From Spongiibacter sp. IMCC21906 (GTDB taxonomy: Bacteria; Pseudomonadota; Gammaproteobacteria; Pseudomonadales; Spongiibacteraceae), in assembly GCF_001010805.1 (NCBI RefSeq), contig NZ_CP011477.1:2433001-2497000 (forward strand): DNA of 64,000 bases. The letters are read 5' to 3'. A program made the translations under genes and the position numbers. The notes below the pieces were generated by a model. The model saw nothing but the letters and a program-made list of their open reading frames with translations. It had not been told where the DNA came from and searched no databases. Below are positions 9,190-20,900 of this stretch, piece by piece (within the stretch, counting starts at the first letter, position 1; each line of letters begins with the position of its first letter).

Positions 9190-10710
9190 TTAGGACACGT
9201 CGTTGTGCAAACCGATCAGTGCGCCATCCCCAACAGCGGCGTTGCGTGCTGTTTGGTTATCGTCGCTGCGATCGGCAGCAAGCTTATCCAGGTAAGCCTG
9301 ATCTACATCGCCAGTCACGTAATTGCCAGTAAACACCGCGCAATCAAACTCCTGGATATTGGAATTACCTTCAGCAGAACAATACACCAGATCTTCCAGG
9401 TCTTGATAGATCAACCAATCGGCGCCAATTTCTTCCTGAATCTCGTCGACACTGCGACCATGGGCAATCAACTCGGTTGCCGCAGGCATATCAATGCCAT
9501 AAACATTCGGGTAACGCACCGGGGGGGCGGCAGAAGCGAAATACACTTTTTTGGCCCCGGCATCTCGAGACATTTCAATAATTTGCTGGCAGGTGGTGCC
9601 CCGTACAATAGAGTCGTCCACCAACATCACATTTTTATCTTGAAACTCAAGACCGATGGCATTGAGTTTTTGCTTAACCGATTTTTTGCGTGCGCTCTGC
9701 CCCGGCATAATAAAGGTGCGGCCGATATAGCGGTTCTTCACCAGCCCTTCCCGAAACTTCACCCCAAGCCGCGCCGCCATCGATTGCGCGGCAATCCGAC
9801 TTGAATCGGGAATAGGAATAATAACGTCGATATCGTGATCAGGGTGATCTCGCAATATCTTATCTGCCAAGCGCTCGCCCTGGCGCAACCGGGATTTGTA
9901 AACTGATACGCCATCCATAATGGAATCGGGACGGGCAAAATACACATGCTCAAAAATACAGGGATTTAAACGGCTAGACGTCGCGCACTGACGAATAGTG
10001 ATATCGCCATCGCTGCTGATAAATATTGCTTCGCCGGGGGCAACATCTGCCACCAATTTAAAGCCCAGCGCATCCAGCGCCACACTTTCTGAAGCCAACA
10101 TATATTCGTTGCCAGCAGCCGTTTCTCGCACGCCGTAAACCAGCGGCCGAATACCATTGGGGTCACGAAAGCCGACAATACCGTAACTGGCCACCATCGC
10201 GACCACGGCATAGCCGCCCCGGCAGCGTTGATGCACACCGCCAATCGCCGCAAAAATATCATCGGCTGCAGGAATTAACTTACCCAACCGCTGCAATTCA
10301 TGGGCAAATATATTGAGCAACACTTCAGAGTCGGACTCGGTATTAAGATGTCGCAAATCTGATTGGAACAACTCCACCGACAGAGCTTCTGAATTGGTCA
10401 GATTGCCGTTGTGCGCCAAGCTAATGCCATAGGGGGAGTTAACATAAAACGGCTGGGCCAATGCCGGGCTAGAGCTGCCCGCAGTGGGATAGCGAACATG
10501 GGCTATGCCCATATTGCCCATTAAGCGCTGCATATGACGGGTGTGGAAAACATCTTTAACCAGCCCATTACCCTTGCGCTGGTTTAGCTTGCCATTTTCA
10601 CACGTTACGATACCGGCCGCGTCCTGGCCTCGATGCTGTAGTACGGTGAGCGCATCGTAAAGATCCTGATTTACATTGTTTTTGGCGACTATGCCGGCAA
10701 TGCCACACAT
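9190..10710 (-). CDS. purF: Amidophosphoribosyltransferase
   Basis: 506 residues, full length. It begins MCGIAGIV, so after Met removal Cys1 is the N-terminal nucleophile of the glutamine amidotransferase domain (residues ~1-235). The phosphoribosyltransferase domain holds the PRPP loop '[13 protein letters not shown]' around residue 365. It catalyses the first committed step of purine synthesis, PRPP + Gln to phosphoribosylamine. It follows cvpA by 37 bases on the same strand, the classical cvpA-purF pairing of gammaproteobacteria. Confidence 0.98.
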   Translation of the reverse strand: MCGIAGIVAKNNVNQDLYDALTVLQHRGQDAAGIVTCENGKLNQRKGNGLVKDVFHTRHMQRLMGNMGIAHVRYPTAGSSSPALAQPFYVNSPYGISLAHNGNLTNSEALSVELFQSDLRHLNTESDSEVLLNIFAHELQRLGKLIPAADDIFAAIGGVHQRCRGGYAVVAMVASYGIVGFRDPNGIRPLVYGVRETAAGNEYMLASESVALDALGFKLVADVAPGEAIFISSDGDITIRQCATSSRLNPCIFEHVYFARPDSIMDGVSVYKSRLRQGERLADKILRDHPDHDIDVIIPIPDSSRIAAQSMAARLGVKFREGLVKNRYIGRTFIMPGQSARKKSVKQKLNAIGLEFQDKNVMLVDDSIVRGTTCQQIIEMSRDAGAKKVYFASAAPPVRYPNVYGIDMPAATELIAHGRSVDEIQEEIGADWLIYQDLEDLVYCSAEGNSNIQEFDCAVFTGNYVTGDVDQAYLDKLAADRSDDNQTARNAAVGDGALIGLHNDVS

Positions 10711-10747
10711 GCAGTGTTACCTCATTTGGGACGCTATCAAAAAAACA

Positions 10748-11272
10748 TCAGCTCGAATGGCTGGAGAAAAAAGACGACCCCCAAGAAACAAGGTCGTTAA
10801 AGGTTTGTTCGGACCAGTCACTCATCATGGTGAACTCGGGGATTAATTGTGAAGCTCGCCACCATTGATCTTGCTCAATGCCGTTTAGCATTGACGGTAG
10901 CAATACCACCAGGGCGAGCACCACAATTAGCCCTCGGGCGGTGCCAAACATCATTCCCAGTAGTCTATCTGTGCCGCTAAGCCCGGTGCGTTTAACCATT
11001 TCAGCAACTAAGTAGGTCAGCAGACTGCCAACAACCAAGGTGCCAGCAAACAACAATACGTAGGCTAGAATTTCTTGCAGGTAGGGTTTCTCTACCAGCG
11101 AGGCCAGTAATGCCACCATTTGCTGATGAAAGGCCACTGCAATAAAAAAAGCCGCAGCCCACGATGCAAGCGACAGCGCTTCGCGAACAAAGCCGCGAAT
11201 CAGACTGATCAATGCGGAGGCGCTAATGACGGCAATAATCGCCCAATCTGCCCAGTTAAAGCTTGTCAGCAC
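10748..11272 (-). CDS. cvpA: CvpA family membrane protein
   Basis: 174 residues with four predicted membrane helices (about 10-28, 33-50, 65-88, 102-122) and the CvpA hallmarks 'SLIRGFVREALSLASW' near the N-terminus and 'DRLLGMMFGTARGLIVV' near 101. Named for colicin V production, it is an inner-membrane protein of unclear molecular role, linked to envelope homeostasis. Upstream of purF as in E. coli and Pseudomonas. Confidence 0.95.
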   Translation of the reverse strand: MLTSFNWADWAIIAVISASALISLIRGFVREALSLASWAAAFFIAVAFHQQMVALLASLVEKPYLQEILAYVLLFAGTLVVGSLLTYLVAEMVKRTGLSGTDRLLGMMFGTARGLIVVLALVVLLPSMLNGIEQDQWWRASQLIPEFTMMSDWSEQTFNDLVSWGSSFFSSHSS

Positions 11273-11359
11273 CGCGTCCGGCTCTCCTGATGGGATGAGC
11301 TGCGGATTCTAACAAGCCAAAGAGCCCAGCCCAAGCAGCAATTGCGCGGGAGTGGGAAA

Positions 11360-12040
11360 TTACCCTTCAAAACGGGTCACAATTGACTTCACCGCAAAGC
11401 CTTTATCAATTTCTTGTTTCAGTGATCGCGCTCGACTCTCTTCGATAACGGGGCCCACTTGAACCCGGTAAAGACTGCGGCCGCCGCTGCTGTAACTATC
11501 GTAAAAAGCTTTGTAGCCACGGGCTTTTAGCTTGCCGACCAAGGCATCCGCATTGGCTTTCTGACCAAAGCTGCCCACTTGCACCACCCACGCCTTGGGT
11601 AGACCACGCTGGTCTATTTTGGACGCGCTTTTTGCTTCGGTTTTGCTAGTCTCGCGCTCAGGCTCAGTTTTAACTGCGGGCTTGGGTGCAGGCTCGGGCT
11701 CGGGCTTGGGTGTTGATTCCGGCTTGCTTTGGGATTCGGATTTAGGCTTTTCTGAAAACAAGCTCGGTGGCTCTGCACCAGCGCGAACACCTTCACCGCC
11801 ATCAACCTCCTCGTCGCTAGGCGCTAAGGTTTTTTGGGGAGGTAAACGATTATCTGCCACCGACGGCACGCCTTCTGGCTCTTGAGGGCTTTGTTCCAAT
11901 ACCGGCTCAATACGCGGAGACGGCGGAATCTGGGTTTCTCTGTCTACCCGGTTATCCACCGAACCGGTAAACAACAAAGACCAAACAATGACACCCAAAC
12001 ACAATAAAACCAGTGCCCCTACCAACCGTTGCCGCATCAT
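11360..12040 (-). CDS. dedD: SPOR-domain cell division protein DedD
   Basis: 226 residues. One N-terminal helix (about 7-27), a long periplasmic linker rich in Pro, Glu, Lys and Ser (28-145) with 'KPES/KPEP' repeats, and a C-terminal SPOR domain (about 147-224, 'AWVVQVGSFGQKANADALV', 'YRVQVGP'). SPOR domains bind denuded glycan strands at the division septum; DedD is a non-essential divisome protein. Its ATG shares one base with the folC stop. This position between folC and cvpA is conserved. Confidence 0.93.
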   Translation of the reverse strand: MMRQRLVGALVLLCLGVIVWSLLFTGSVDNRVDRETQIPPSPRIEPVLEQSPQEPEGVPSVADNRLPPQKTLAPSDEEVDGGEGVRAGAEPPSLFSEKPKSESQSKPESTPKPEPEPAPKPAVKTEPERETSKTEAKSASKIDQRGLPKAWVVQVGSFGQKANADALVGKLKARGYKAFYDSYSSGGRSLYRVQVGPVIEESRARSLKQEIDKGFAVKSIVTRFEG

Positions 12041-13323
12041 TACTGTTGTCCTCCAGCAAAACTCTGCTCGTCCATTACAGCCACTATTTCAGCAACCGTA
12101 AAGAAAGAGCCAAAAACCAGTATTTCATCTTCTGCACGGGTGCTGGCAACAACCTCTGCTAGCGCCTGCCCGGCACTGTTGTGCAAGCGATACTGCCGCC
12201 CCAAACCCTGCAACACATCGCCGATCGTTGCCGCGGCCATAGCCCGGGGCGTGGAATGCAGTTGCAGTATATGCCATTGGTCTATGGCGGAGTCACACAT
12301 AGACAGCATTTCATCCACCGCCTTATCGCTTAACGCCGAAAAAATAGCGACTCGCCGCTGGCCGTTATCTAAGACTGGCAAGGTCGCCAGCATCGCCCGC
12401 AGCGCAGCGGGATTGTGGGCAACGTTCAAACGGACCTTGCGCTGCCGATAAAGGCGACTTTCGCCCCGCCCAATCATAGAGACGTTTTGCAGACCTTGCC
12501 GTATCGCGGACTCATCAACCACTAAAGCGAGTTGGGACAAGGCTTGCAGCACTGTTGCTGCATTGTCCAGCAACACCGCCGGGAGAGGAAGGTCGCGGTA
12601 AGATTTGCGCTCGCTCTGCTGCCCCCTTCCCCACCAGTGCCAGGAGGTAGCCTCTCGGCTAAAGCCAAAGTCGATATCTCGGCACAGCAATCCTGCTTTT
12701 ATTTCTTGAGCATGGTCCACGACGCTGTCCACTCGCAGGGGGTCACCCATGACGGCAGGCTTTGTCGCACGGAAAATACCGGCTTTTTCCCGGCCAATCT
12801 GTTCTCGGGTGGTGCCCAACCAGGCTTGATGGTCCAAATCGACTGAACTGACAATAGCAACGTCAGGGTCAATAATATTGACCGCGTCTAATCGTCCCCC
12901 TAGTCCCACCTCTAAAATCAGCACATCTAACTCGGCCTGCTGAAACAGCCATAATGCGGCTAAGGTGCCAAATTCAAAATAGCTTAAAGGCGTGCCCCCT
13001 CGAGCTTGATTAACCGCGCTAAACGCCCGGCATAAATCGGCATTACCGGCTTGCTGGCCATCCAGGCAAACACGCTCGTTGTAACGCAATAAGTGGGGAG
13101 AAGTATAGGCGCCGCAGCGATAGCCAGCCGCCGTTAAAATAGAAGAGAGAAGCGCAACACAGGAACCCTTGCCATTGGTCCCCGCAACACTAATAACAGG
13201 AATATCAAAACGGATGGCCAGAGCCGCTGCCACAGACGCGGCTCTCTCCAAGCCCAACTCAATTTCTTGCGGATGCTGCTGCTCAATCCAATGCAGCCAC
13301 TCATCAAGGGTGGAGAAAGCCAT
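12040..13323 (-). CDS. folC: Dihydrofolate synthase / folylpolyglutamate synthase
   Basis: 427 residues. Mur-ligase fold with P-loop 'GTNGKGS' at 48-54 and 'SPHLLRYNERV' next to it; 'EVGLGGRLDAVNI' gives the Mg-binding site; the C-terminal domain carries the 'NPAALRAML' segment. It adds Glu to dihydropteroate and to reduced folates. It starts 10 bases after accD on the same strand, the usual accD-folC-dedD arrangement. Confidence 0.97.
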   Translation of the reverse strand: MAFSTLDEWLHWIEQQHPQEIELGLERAASVAAALAIRFDIPVISVAGTNGKGSCVALLSSILTAAGYRCGAYTSPHLLRYNERVCLDGQQAGNADLCRAFSAVNQARGGTPLSYFEFGTLAALWLFQQAELDVLILEVGLGGRLDAVNIIDPDVAIVSSVDLDHQAWLGTTREQIGREKAGIFRATKPAVMGDPLRVDSVVDHAQEIKAGLLCRDIDFGFSREATSWHWWGRGQQSERKSYRDLPLPAVLLDNAATVLQALSQLALVVDESAIRQGLQNVSMIGRGESRLYRQRKVRLNVAHNPAALRAMLATLPVLDNGQRRVAIFSALSDKAVDEMLSMCDSAIDQWHILQLHSTPRAMAAATIGDVLQGLGRQYRLHNSAGQALAEVVASTRAEDEILVFGSFFTVAEIVAVMDEQSFAGGQQ

Positions 13324-13333
13324 CAGCCCTAAA

Positions 13334-14206
13334 TTACTGTTGATAAAAGGTCATATTGCCCAGCAGACGAGACAGCGTGTCGCGCATGTCTTTACGATGC
13401 ACAATCATGTCAATGGCACCGTGGGCCAGCAAAAACTCACTACGCTGGAAGCCAGGTGGCAATTTTTGACGGATGGTTTGCTCAATAATATTCGGGCCAG
13501 CAAACCCGGCGCGAGCACCCGGCTCAGCAACATTGATATCACCCAGCAGAGCCAAACTGGCAGAAACCCCACCGTAAATAGGATCGGTCATCACCGAGAT
13601 ATACGGAATGCCATTTTGCTTGAGGCGTTCAAGCACGGCGCTGGTTTTGGCCATTTGCATGAGTGAAATTAGCGCTTCCTGCATTCGGGCACCGCCTGAA
13701 GCAGAGAAACACACCAGCGGACGGCGCTCTTTTAAGGCGACATTAGCTGCTTGGGCAAACTTCTCCCCCACGGCCGAGCCCATAGAACCGCCGTGGAAGT
13801 TAAATTCAAATGCGACAACAACAACGGGGACTTCTTTAACTTCACCTTTGAAAGCCAGCAACGCATCTTTTTCGCCAGTACTTTTTTGCGCGGCGCTGAG
13901 ACGATCTTTGTATTTCTTTTTGTCTTTAAATTTCAAGCGATCAACCGGCTCGATATCGGTCAGAATTTCTTCTCGGCTGGACTCATCAAGAAACAGAGCA
14001 ACACGGCGACGGGCCCCCACGCGCATATGGTGATCGCACTTGGGGCAGACTTCCAGATTGCTTTCCAGCTCGGGCCGATAAAGCACAGCGTCACATTTAA
14101 CACATTTTTTCCACAAACCTTCTGGGACAACACCGCGTTTGTCCCGTCCCTCTTCTGGTTCTGTTCGCCGCACCCCTGATGGCAGAATCTTATCGACCCA
14201 ACTCAT
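13334..14206 (-). CDS. accD: Acetyl-CoA carboxylase carboxyltransferase, beta subunit
   Basis: 290 residues. The zinc finger is formed by C35, C38, C54 and C57. The crotonase-like carboxyltransferase domain follows, with the acyl-CoA oxyanion region '[12 protein letters not shown]' and '[16 protein letters not shown]'. With AccA it transfers the carboxyl group from biotin to acetyl-CoA, giving malonyl-CoA for fatty acid synthesis. It lies 88 bases downstream of trpA on the same strand; the gap has only a short AGGCCTT/AAGGCCT dyad without a clear T run. Confidence 0.98.
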   Translation of the reverse strand: MSWVDKILPSGVRRTEPEEGRDKRGVVPEGLWKKCVKCDAVLYRPELESNLEVCPKCDHHMRVGARRRVALFLDESSREEILTDIEPVDRLKFKDKKKYKDRLSAAQKSTGEKDALLAFKGEVKEVPVVVVAFEFNFHGGSMGSAVGEKFAQAANVALKERRPLVCFSASGGARMQEALISLMQMAKTSAVLERLKQNGIPYISVMTDPIYGGVSASLALLGDINVAEPGARAGFAGPNIIEQTIRQKLPPGFQRSEFLLAHGAIDMIVHRKDMRDTLSRLLGNMTFYQQ

Positions 14207-14294
14207 ATTTTCTTCCTGTCTTTTATGGTTCTACATTTTGCTACGACTGTATATTCAAGGCCTTAAAAGGCCTCACGCATCCCAACACCGTTTG

Positions 14295-15125
14295 CTAGGA
14301 TGACTGGCTACTCACCATATCCACCGCCTCGCGGATTTCAGCAATCAACGCCGCTGCGCTTTCAACTGCGGGCACAGTATCCTGAGAAGCTTGCGCCTTG
14401 GCAAGCCGCTCAATTAACGCACTACCCACAACAACACCTTCGCATAAAGGTGCCAAAGCAGCGGCAGATTTACCGTCTTTTATACCAAAGCCCACGGTAA
14501 CCGGCAGTGTAGTATGCCGCTTAATCACCTCAAGCTGTCTAGCAACCGCCTCTGTATCCAGATTCCCTGCACCCGTTACGCCTTTTAAGGACACGCAGTA
14601 CAGATAACCCGTTGCCAGCGAGACAATTTTCTTAACCCGGTCTTCGCTCGTGGTTGGTGCCAACAGAAAAATAGTGTCAATTCCATTGTCACGCAAAACA
14701 TCAACTTGCTCGGCAGCCTCTTCCGGCGGAAGGTCGACAGTCAACAGGCCATCCACGCCTGCCGCACTGGCGCGCTCGGCAAACACCTTAAAGCCCATGC
14801 GCTCAACCGGGTTAGCATAACCCATCAATACCACCGGCGTATTGGAATCTTGCTGCCGAAACTCACGGACCATTTCCAGCACCATGGTCAAGGAAACTTT
14901 ATTCTCCAGCGCTCGCTCGTGAGCCAGCTGAATAGTTGGGCCTTCGGCCATAGGGTCCGAGAACGGCACGCCCAACTCGAGAATATCCGCGCCTTGTTTT
15001 ACCAGCTCGTGCATCAACGGCACCGTGGTATCCAACGCCGGATCACCGGCAACAATATACGGCACCAGTGCTTTACGACTGCGGGCAGCCAGCTCCGCAA
15101 ATACAGCGTTTAAACGGCTCAACAA
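14295..15125 (-). CDS. trpA: Tryptophan synthase alpha chain
   Basis: 276 residues, TIM barrel. 'PYIVAGDP' marks strand 1; catalytic Glu is E50 in 'LELGVPFSDPMAEGP'. The second catalytic acid, Asp60 in the Salmonella enzyme, aligns with E61 here, a conservative change that may simply be a family variant. The phosphate-binding loop 'VGFGIKDGKSA' lies near 215. It cleaves indole-3-glycerol phosphate and passes indole to TrpB. It begins 9 bases after trpB. Confidence 0.97.
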   Translation of the reverse strand: MLSRLNAVFAELAARSRKALVPYIVAGDPALDTTVPLMHELVKQGADILELGVPFSDPMAEGPTIQLAHERALENKVSLTMVLEMVREFRQQDSNTPVVLMGYANPVERMGFKVFAERASAAGVDGLLTVDLPPEEAAEQVDVLRDNGIDTIFLLAPTTSEDRVKKIVSLATGYLYCVSLKGVTGAGNLDTEAVARQLEVIKRHTTLPVTVGFGIKDGKSAAALAPLCEGVVVGSALIERLAKAQASQDTVPAVESAAALIAEIREAVDMVSSQSS

Positions 15126-15134
15126 TCCGCTCCT

Positions 15135-16358
15135 TTAATCAATGCCAATGCCGTCGAGTGTCGCGACGGTATGAATGTCTTTGTCCCCACGACCAGAGAG
15201 ATTGATCACAATACTCTGCTCAGGGCTCATTGTTTTTGCTAGTTTTTCGGCGTAAGCCACCGCATGACTGGATTCCAAGGCGGGCATAATGCCTTCAACC
15301 AGCGTTAACTTGCGGAAAGCAGCGAGGGCTTCATCGTCGTTAATGGCAACGTAGTTAACCCGGCCAATATCTTTTAACCAAGAATGCTCAGGCCCCACAC
15401 CGGGGTAATCTAAACCTGCAGAGACCGAATGGGTATGCATGATTTGACCCGCGGCGTCCTGCATTAAATACGTGCGGTTACCGTGGAGAATGCCGGGAAT
15501 ACCATCACTTAAAGGCGCGGCATGTTCACCCGTTTGCACACCGTGGCCACCGGCTTCAACGCCGTACATTGCCACGCCGTCATCGCCTAAAAAGGGGTGG
15601 AACAAGCCAATGGCATTAGAGCCACCGCCAACACAAGCCACCAGCGCATCGGGAAGTTTGCCGGTTTGATCCAAACACTGGGCGCGCGCTTCGCGGCCAA
15701 TCACCGACTGAAACTCCCGAACCAGTTTGGGGTAAGGGTGTGGACCTGCTGCCGTGCCGATTATATAAAAAGTGTCGTCGACATTGCTGACCCAATCACG
15801 CATCGCCTCGTTCATGGCGTCTTTCAGGGTTTTGGTGCCAGACTTAACCGATACAACATGGGCACCCAGCAATTTCATGCGATATACATTCAACGCTTGG
15901 CGACGAATATCTTCTTCGCCCATAAATACATGGCATTCCATACCCAAGCGGGCCGCTACCGTCGCAGAGGCAACGCCATGTTGGCCGGCACCTGTTTCCG
16001 CAATAATACGGTTTTTCCCCATGTATTTAGCCAGCAATGCTTGGCCAATGGTGTTATTTACCTTGTGAGCCCCCGTGTGGTTGAGATCTTCACGCTTCAG
16101 GTAAATCTGCGCACCGCCCACTTCGCTAGACCAGCGCTTGGCATGGTACAGCGGCGAGGGACGCCCCACGTAATGGGCTAAATCCAGATCGAATTCTTGC
16201 TGAAAGCTGGGTTCTTTGCGCAGTCTTTCAAAGGCTTCAGACAATTCGTCGAGGGCAAACATCAGCGTTTCTGAAACGAAACGGCCACCATAAGGGCCAA
16301 AATGGCCAGTATTGTCTGGAAATTGACTGAAATCGGTTTTAATAGCTTGGTTACTCAC
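15135..16358 (-). CDS. trpB: Tryptophan synthase beta chain
   Basis: 407 residues from a GTG at 16358. That start gives '[10 protein letters not shown]', has AGGAG 10 bases upstream, and overlaps the trpF stop by 8 bases; a longer frame reaches 16391 but would overlap trpF much more. PLP lysine K99 in 'HTGAHKVNN', phosphate loop 'GGGSNAIG' near 236-243. It condenses indole with serine to tryptophan in an alpha2-beta2 complex with TrpA. Part of a trpF-trpB-trpA operon. Confidence 0.96.
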   Translation of the reverse strand: MSNQAIKTDFSQFPDNTGHFGPYGGRFVSETLMFALDELSEAFERLRKEPSFQQEFDLDLAHYVGRPSPLYHAKRWSSEVGGAQIYLKREDLNHTGAHKVNNTIGQALLAKYMGKNRIIAETGAGQHGVASATVAARLGMECHVFMGEEDIRRQALNVYRMKLLGAHVVSVKSGTKTLKDAMNEAMRDWVSNVDDTFYIIGTAAGPHPYPKLVREFQSVIGREARAQCLDQTGKLPDALVACVGGGSNAIGLFHPFLGDDGVAMYGVEAGGHGVQTGEHAAPLSDGIPGILHGNRTYLMQDAAGQIMHTHSVSAGLDYPGVGPEHSWLKDIGRVNYVAINDDEALAAFRKLTLVEGIMPALESSHAVAYAEKLAKTMSPEQSIVINLSGRGDKDIHTVATLDGIGID

Positions 16359-17019
16359 TACTCGTTGACTCCTGTAAGTCAGCTCGCGCAACGGCGGCTA
16401 AAAAGTCTATCAAGGCTTGCTGACATTTTATGCCGGGGCCGCTTTCTACACCGCCACTCACATCCACAGCCCAGGGTTGAACCTCTGTGATAGCGGCTTG
16501 AATATTGTCCGGCCGCAAACCACCAGCCAACACCAGCGGCAGTGCTAATTCACCTGGAATCCGCTGCCAGTTAAACACTTCACCCGTACCGCCCGGCACG
16601 CCTGGTCGATAGCTGTCCAGCAATAAGCCACAAGCTTGGTGATGCTGCTGAGCAAATGCGACAACATCAACCTCGTCTTTCATTCTCAAGGCTTTCAGGT
16701 ACGGTCGACCAAACTGCTGACAATAATCCGGCGACTCGCTACCGTGAAATTGCAAAATATCTAAGGGGCATTGTGCCAGCACTTGCCTGACAACATCGGG
16801 ATTTGCGTCGACAAACAAGCCCACCGTGCTCACAAAAGCAGGCAACGCGGAGATGATGTCTGCAACCTGCTCTGCCGTGACAGCTCGAGGACTTTTTTCG
16901 TAAAACACAAACCCCAAGGCATCGGCACCCGCCGCCACCGCTGCCAAAGCATCGGAGACTTGGGTAATACCGCAAATTTTTACGCGGGTTCTTTGCACTT
17001 GGATGTGAAGACCTGTCAT
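16351..17019 (-). CDS. trpF: Phosphoribosylanthranilate isomerase
   Basis: 222 residues, TIM barrel. The general base Cys is in 'RVKICGITQ' near residue 16 and the general acid Asp in '[16 protein letters not shown]'. It isomerises N-phosphoribosylanthranilate in tryptophan synthesis. It is a stand-alone gene, not fused to trpC, and leads trpF-trpB-trpA. An in-frame start a few codons later (before 'RVKICG') cannot be excluded. Confidence 0.95.
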   Translation of the reverse strand: MTGLHIQVQRTRVKICGITQVSDALAAVAAGADALGFVFYEKSPRAVTAEQVADIISALPAFVSTVGLFVDANPDVVRQVLAQCPLDILQFHGSESPDYCQQFGRPYLKALRMKDEVDVVAFAQQHHQACGLLLDSYRPGVPGGTGEVFNWQRIPGELALPLVLAGGLRPDNIQAAITEVQPWAVDVSGGVESGPGIKCQQALIDFLAAVARADLQESTSSE

Positions 17020-17073
17020 TCGTGGGAGCGAATAATAGCAAATTCAACAGCTTGCTGTCTGTAGATCCGGGAA

Positions 17074-17943
17074 CTAAGGACGGAGAAATTCCGTGTTCAC
17101 AAACACCGGCCCCGGCCGATTTTGCGGCAAGTTGAAGTGCGCGGGATAACTCACGTCAACGAGATACAAGCCATAGGGCTTGGCAGTAACGCCGCCTTGG
17201 GTACGATCCCGACTGGCCAGCACCTGCGCCGTCCAGCCCGCAGGCTGTTCACCACGTCCAACCGCAATCAAAACACCGGCGATATTACGTACCATATGGT
17301 GCAAAAAGGCATTGCCCTGAATATCCAGAACAATAAAGTCCTGCCAGCGCCGTACTTCGGCAAAATGAATATTGCGCATCGGTGAATGGGATTGACAGGA
17401 CGACGCCCGAAAGCCACTAAAGTCTTGTTCGCCCAACAATACCTGGGCCTCGCGGTGCATTAATTCTGCATCTAAGGGCACATCAACGTGGGTCACCAAA
17501 CCGGCAAGGTGGGCAGTTGGCTGCTGACGGTTCAAAATAATATAGCGGTAACGTCTGGCCGTGGCTGAAAACCGGGCGTGAAATTCATCGGTCACCGGCT
17601 CCGCCCACTTCACCACAATATCGCTGGGCATTTGTGAGTTACAGCCTGTCACCCAGGCTTTACGAGAACGCATCGCTGGAGCATCAAAGTGCACCACCTG
17701 ATGTGCCGCATGCACTCTGGCGTCGGTTCTGCCTGCGCAAATTACGGTGACGTCTTTGGCTGCAATTTTGCTCAGGGCTTTTTCCAGCTGCTCTTGAACA
17801 CTGGGCATACTAGGTTTGCTTTGGCGCTGCCAACCCCGGTAATTTTGACCTTGGTATTCCAAGCCCAAAGCAATGCGCCCCTCCGGTAGAGGGGCGCTAT
17901 CGATACGCAGAAAAGCGTCTTTTGAGTCGGGAAGCTGGGGCAT
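17074..17943 (-). CDS. truA: tRNA pseudouridine(38-40) synthase
   Basis: 289 residues. Conserved 'GLEYQGQNYRGWQRQ' at the N-terminus and the catalytic Asp D74 in 'GRTDARVHA'; 'HHMVRNIAGVLIAVGRGE' is the typical C-terminal motif. It converts U38-U40 of the anticodon stem-loop to pseudouridine. It abuts fimV with no spacer (fimV stop, then ATG), the conserved fimV-truA-trpF order. Confidence 0.97.
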   Translation of the reverse strand: MPQLPDSKDAFLRIDSAPLPEGRIALGLEYQGQNYRGWQRQSKPSMPSVQEQLEKALSKIAAKDVTVICAGRTDARVHAAHQVVHFDAPAMRSRKAWVTGCNSQMPSDIVVKWAEPVTDEFHARFSATARRYRYIILNRQQPTAHLAGLVTHVDVPLDAELMHREAQVLLGEQDFSGFRASSCQSHSPMRNIHFAEVRRWQDFIVLDIQGNAFLHHMVRNIAGVLIAVGRGEQPAGWTAQVLASRDRTQGGVTAKPYGLYLVDVSYPAHFNLPQNRPGPVFVNTEFLRP

Positions 17944-20900
17944 TTACAACTGTTCTAATAACAATAAAGCTTCTTTCTTTTGCTGTTCATTGCCCTCGGC
18001 AATGACCTCATCAAGAATATCTTTGGCACCGTCATTGTCACCCATGTCCACATAGGCTTGAGCCAAGCCCAGCTTGGTACTGACATGGTCGTCATCATCT
18101 AACAAGAAGCTATCATTATCAGACTCGTTCAGGTCTGCATCAAACTCATCAAACACGATATCTTGCAGATCTATGCCATCTTCCAGCGCATCGGTTTGCT
18201 CAGCCTCAGCTGCTTCGCTGACATGCTCTTCTGACTCTCCTTTTAAACTCTCTTGATCAGCCTCGCTTGAATCCTGCTCCTGAACAGACTCTTCCGGAGC
18301 GGAGGGCTCTAAATCAGCATCAAAAGAAAGCTCACTATCGTCTTCCAAAGAGAGATCAAACTCTTCGCCAGCATCCAATGCCTCATTTGCTTCAGAATCA
18401 GAAAGCTCAAACTCAACACTATTGTCTAAACCCGATGCTATAGCGCTGTTGTCCAAATCCGCCGTTTCGCCAACAGGGTCAGGGGTGGTAGCCAAGTCAA
18501 ACTCGCTGGCACTGCGCTCTAGACTCAATTCTCCGTCGGCTTCGGCATCGGCCTCTGCCAGAAGATGATTTACGCTGCCATGGCCCTCTTCATCGTCTTT
18601 CTCGCCTTCAAACTCAGGCAGCAAATCGTCAGAGCTCGACAGCTCATCCAATGCCGAAGTGGTATTCTCTTCACTACTGGAGTCAAAGGTGTCATCAAGG
18701 TCGAAATCTAACTCGCCATCAACATCTGCTAGCGGTGCGGCTTCTTCCAGAGAAACATTCTCTAAAGTCGAATCATCATCAAAATCAAAATCCAGTGCAG
18801 CCAGGTCATCATCCAAGGACGCCAACTGATCGGCTTCGTTGTTGACGCTGTCGGACCCCGCAGCTGCATCGCTTTCAGTATTTTCGTCCACAATGGCTTC
18901 TGGTGCAGATTCATTCAATGCCGCAATTTCATCTGCCGACAACTCAGCACTTGGCTCAGCCGAAACGGCTTGATCTGACGGCGCCTCATCAATATCTAAA
19001 GGCTCGTTGTTTAAAGAGGCTGCATCAAAGTCCAGCGAAAATTCATCCTCACTGGCCGATCCAGGAGAATTAAAGTCATCGTTTTTTAATGACGCCTCAT
19101 CCCGCTCAGAAGCTGGATCTTCTTTTGTGCCTTCATTAAACGTGTCTTCATCAAATTCGAAATCAAATATATCTTCGTCATCTAGCTTTGCTGCCGCCAC
19201 GTTGTTTGTATTATCAGCGCCTTCAATATTTTCAAATTCAACACTGGCATCAGCGCTATCTGCTGGCGCAGTATCGACAACGCCACTGTCGGCAGTGCTA
19301 TCAAATGGTGAGTCCGAACTACCAGTGTCACGCAGCCAATCACTGACGCCCTCTGTTGCAGACATAGACTCTTTAACACGGGCTATCGCATCCGTATCAC
19401 CTAAGGCTTGAAGTTCTGCATAAGCTGTTTCAAAACCGCTGCGATTGTGGGTATCCAAATACACATCAATCAATTTAAGTCGCAGTTCGCTGTTCTCAGG
19501 GTCTTGAGCAATCGCATTCTTTAGTAGTGCTGCGGCTTGGTCATAGCGGCCATAGGCAGCGTAAATATCCGCCTCTGCTGCCGCATCGCCCATTTGTGGT
19601 TGAACGGCGTTCTCACTGACGCCATCATCTTGCAGCTCAGCGGTGATATCGCTTTCGCTTACTTCTTTATTATCTTCTTCGCTTACAGCTTCAGCACTTT
19701 GTTGATCGTCATCTTCAACACGGCCCTTCTGCTCTTCTTCAGCAAAATCCAAGTCGGCCACGGCAGCAAAGACGTCTTCCGGATTCTCACCCTCTAAAGA
19801 CAGTTCCTGCTCATCTACGAGGTCAAAATCAGTTTGTTCGCTGCCAATATCCGCAAAAGCAGCGGGGGTGATTTCTGGCGTTACCTCATTGTCAAAATCT
19901 GAAAGATCTTCGTCTTGTTCCCGCTGATTCGCTCGTTGCTTTAACCACAATACAAGCAAGGCCAACAATGCGAGAATCCCACCCAGCAACCACAGCAAAC
20001 GCTGCTTGTACCAGGATTGTTGCGTGGTATTGGATGTTGAATTATCGGCTTGCGACGCGGTTGAAGGCGCTGCAGGCTCCTCGGCCATGTCCGAGCTTTG
20101 CTCGTCCACACCGTTTTCGGCACCCTTTGACGCCTCTGTAGACTCTGGGGCAGACGCCCCATCCTCTGCTGCTTCATTGTCGCCGGTCATCGCCAATTGG
20201 CTGTTTGCTTGTGCCTCGTTTGCTTCAGCCTTGCTAAGCTGTTGCTCAAGCATCTGTGCTTCTGATTTAGCACTGGCATCGGTAGAGGGTTCACCGGACT
20301 GCAACGCTGCAAGCTGGTCATTCTTTAATTGCACCAAAGATTTCAGGGCGGCAATCTGTTGCTCCATGGCCTGAGCTCTTTGCACCATCGCTGAGTTTTC
20401 AAGGCGGGATTTTTCAGCCTCTTCTTCAGCGGCCTGCAAACGCTCTTTTAGTTGCGCACTGTCGCCATCGGCACTGCCACTATCACCGGCGCTGGCAATC
20501 GAAAACTTGGCATCATTCGTACTATTGTTGTCAGCCGCCGCTTGACGGCTCCCTCCGGTAAGCTGGGGGGCAGTCGCTGACGATGTCGTAGAATTACTGT
20601 CAGAAGAAGGACTGCCAGCAGAGCTACCCGCACGCCAAGCTTCATCCTGTCGCTTTAATTCTTGCAAGGCATTTCTATGGGATACGGCTTTGACTTCCGC
20701 CTCACTGGGTAACGCCAACACATAACCAGATTTTATGCGGTTGACATTATTAGCAATAAACGCCTCAGGATTTTTTTCAAGCAAAGCCAGCATGGTTTGC
20801 TGAGTCGTCACATAGGGGCTGGGTTTAAAGCGGCTAGCCAACTTCCACATGGTGTCTTGATGTTGAACCCGGTAGCTTGACGGTGCCGAAGACTCGGGCA

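Noticed and set aside
14250-14275. AGGCCTT/AAGGCCT dyad between trpA and accD as a terminator
   Set aside because: The stem is short, the loop is almost absent and there is no T tract on the minus strand.
20000-20700. Acidic repeats in fimV as a CRISPR or tandem-repeat locus
   Set aside because: They are low-complexity Asp/Glu/Ser/Ala coding sequence without fixed unit length and lie in one continuous frame.
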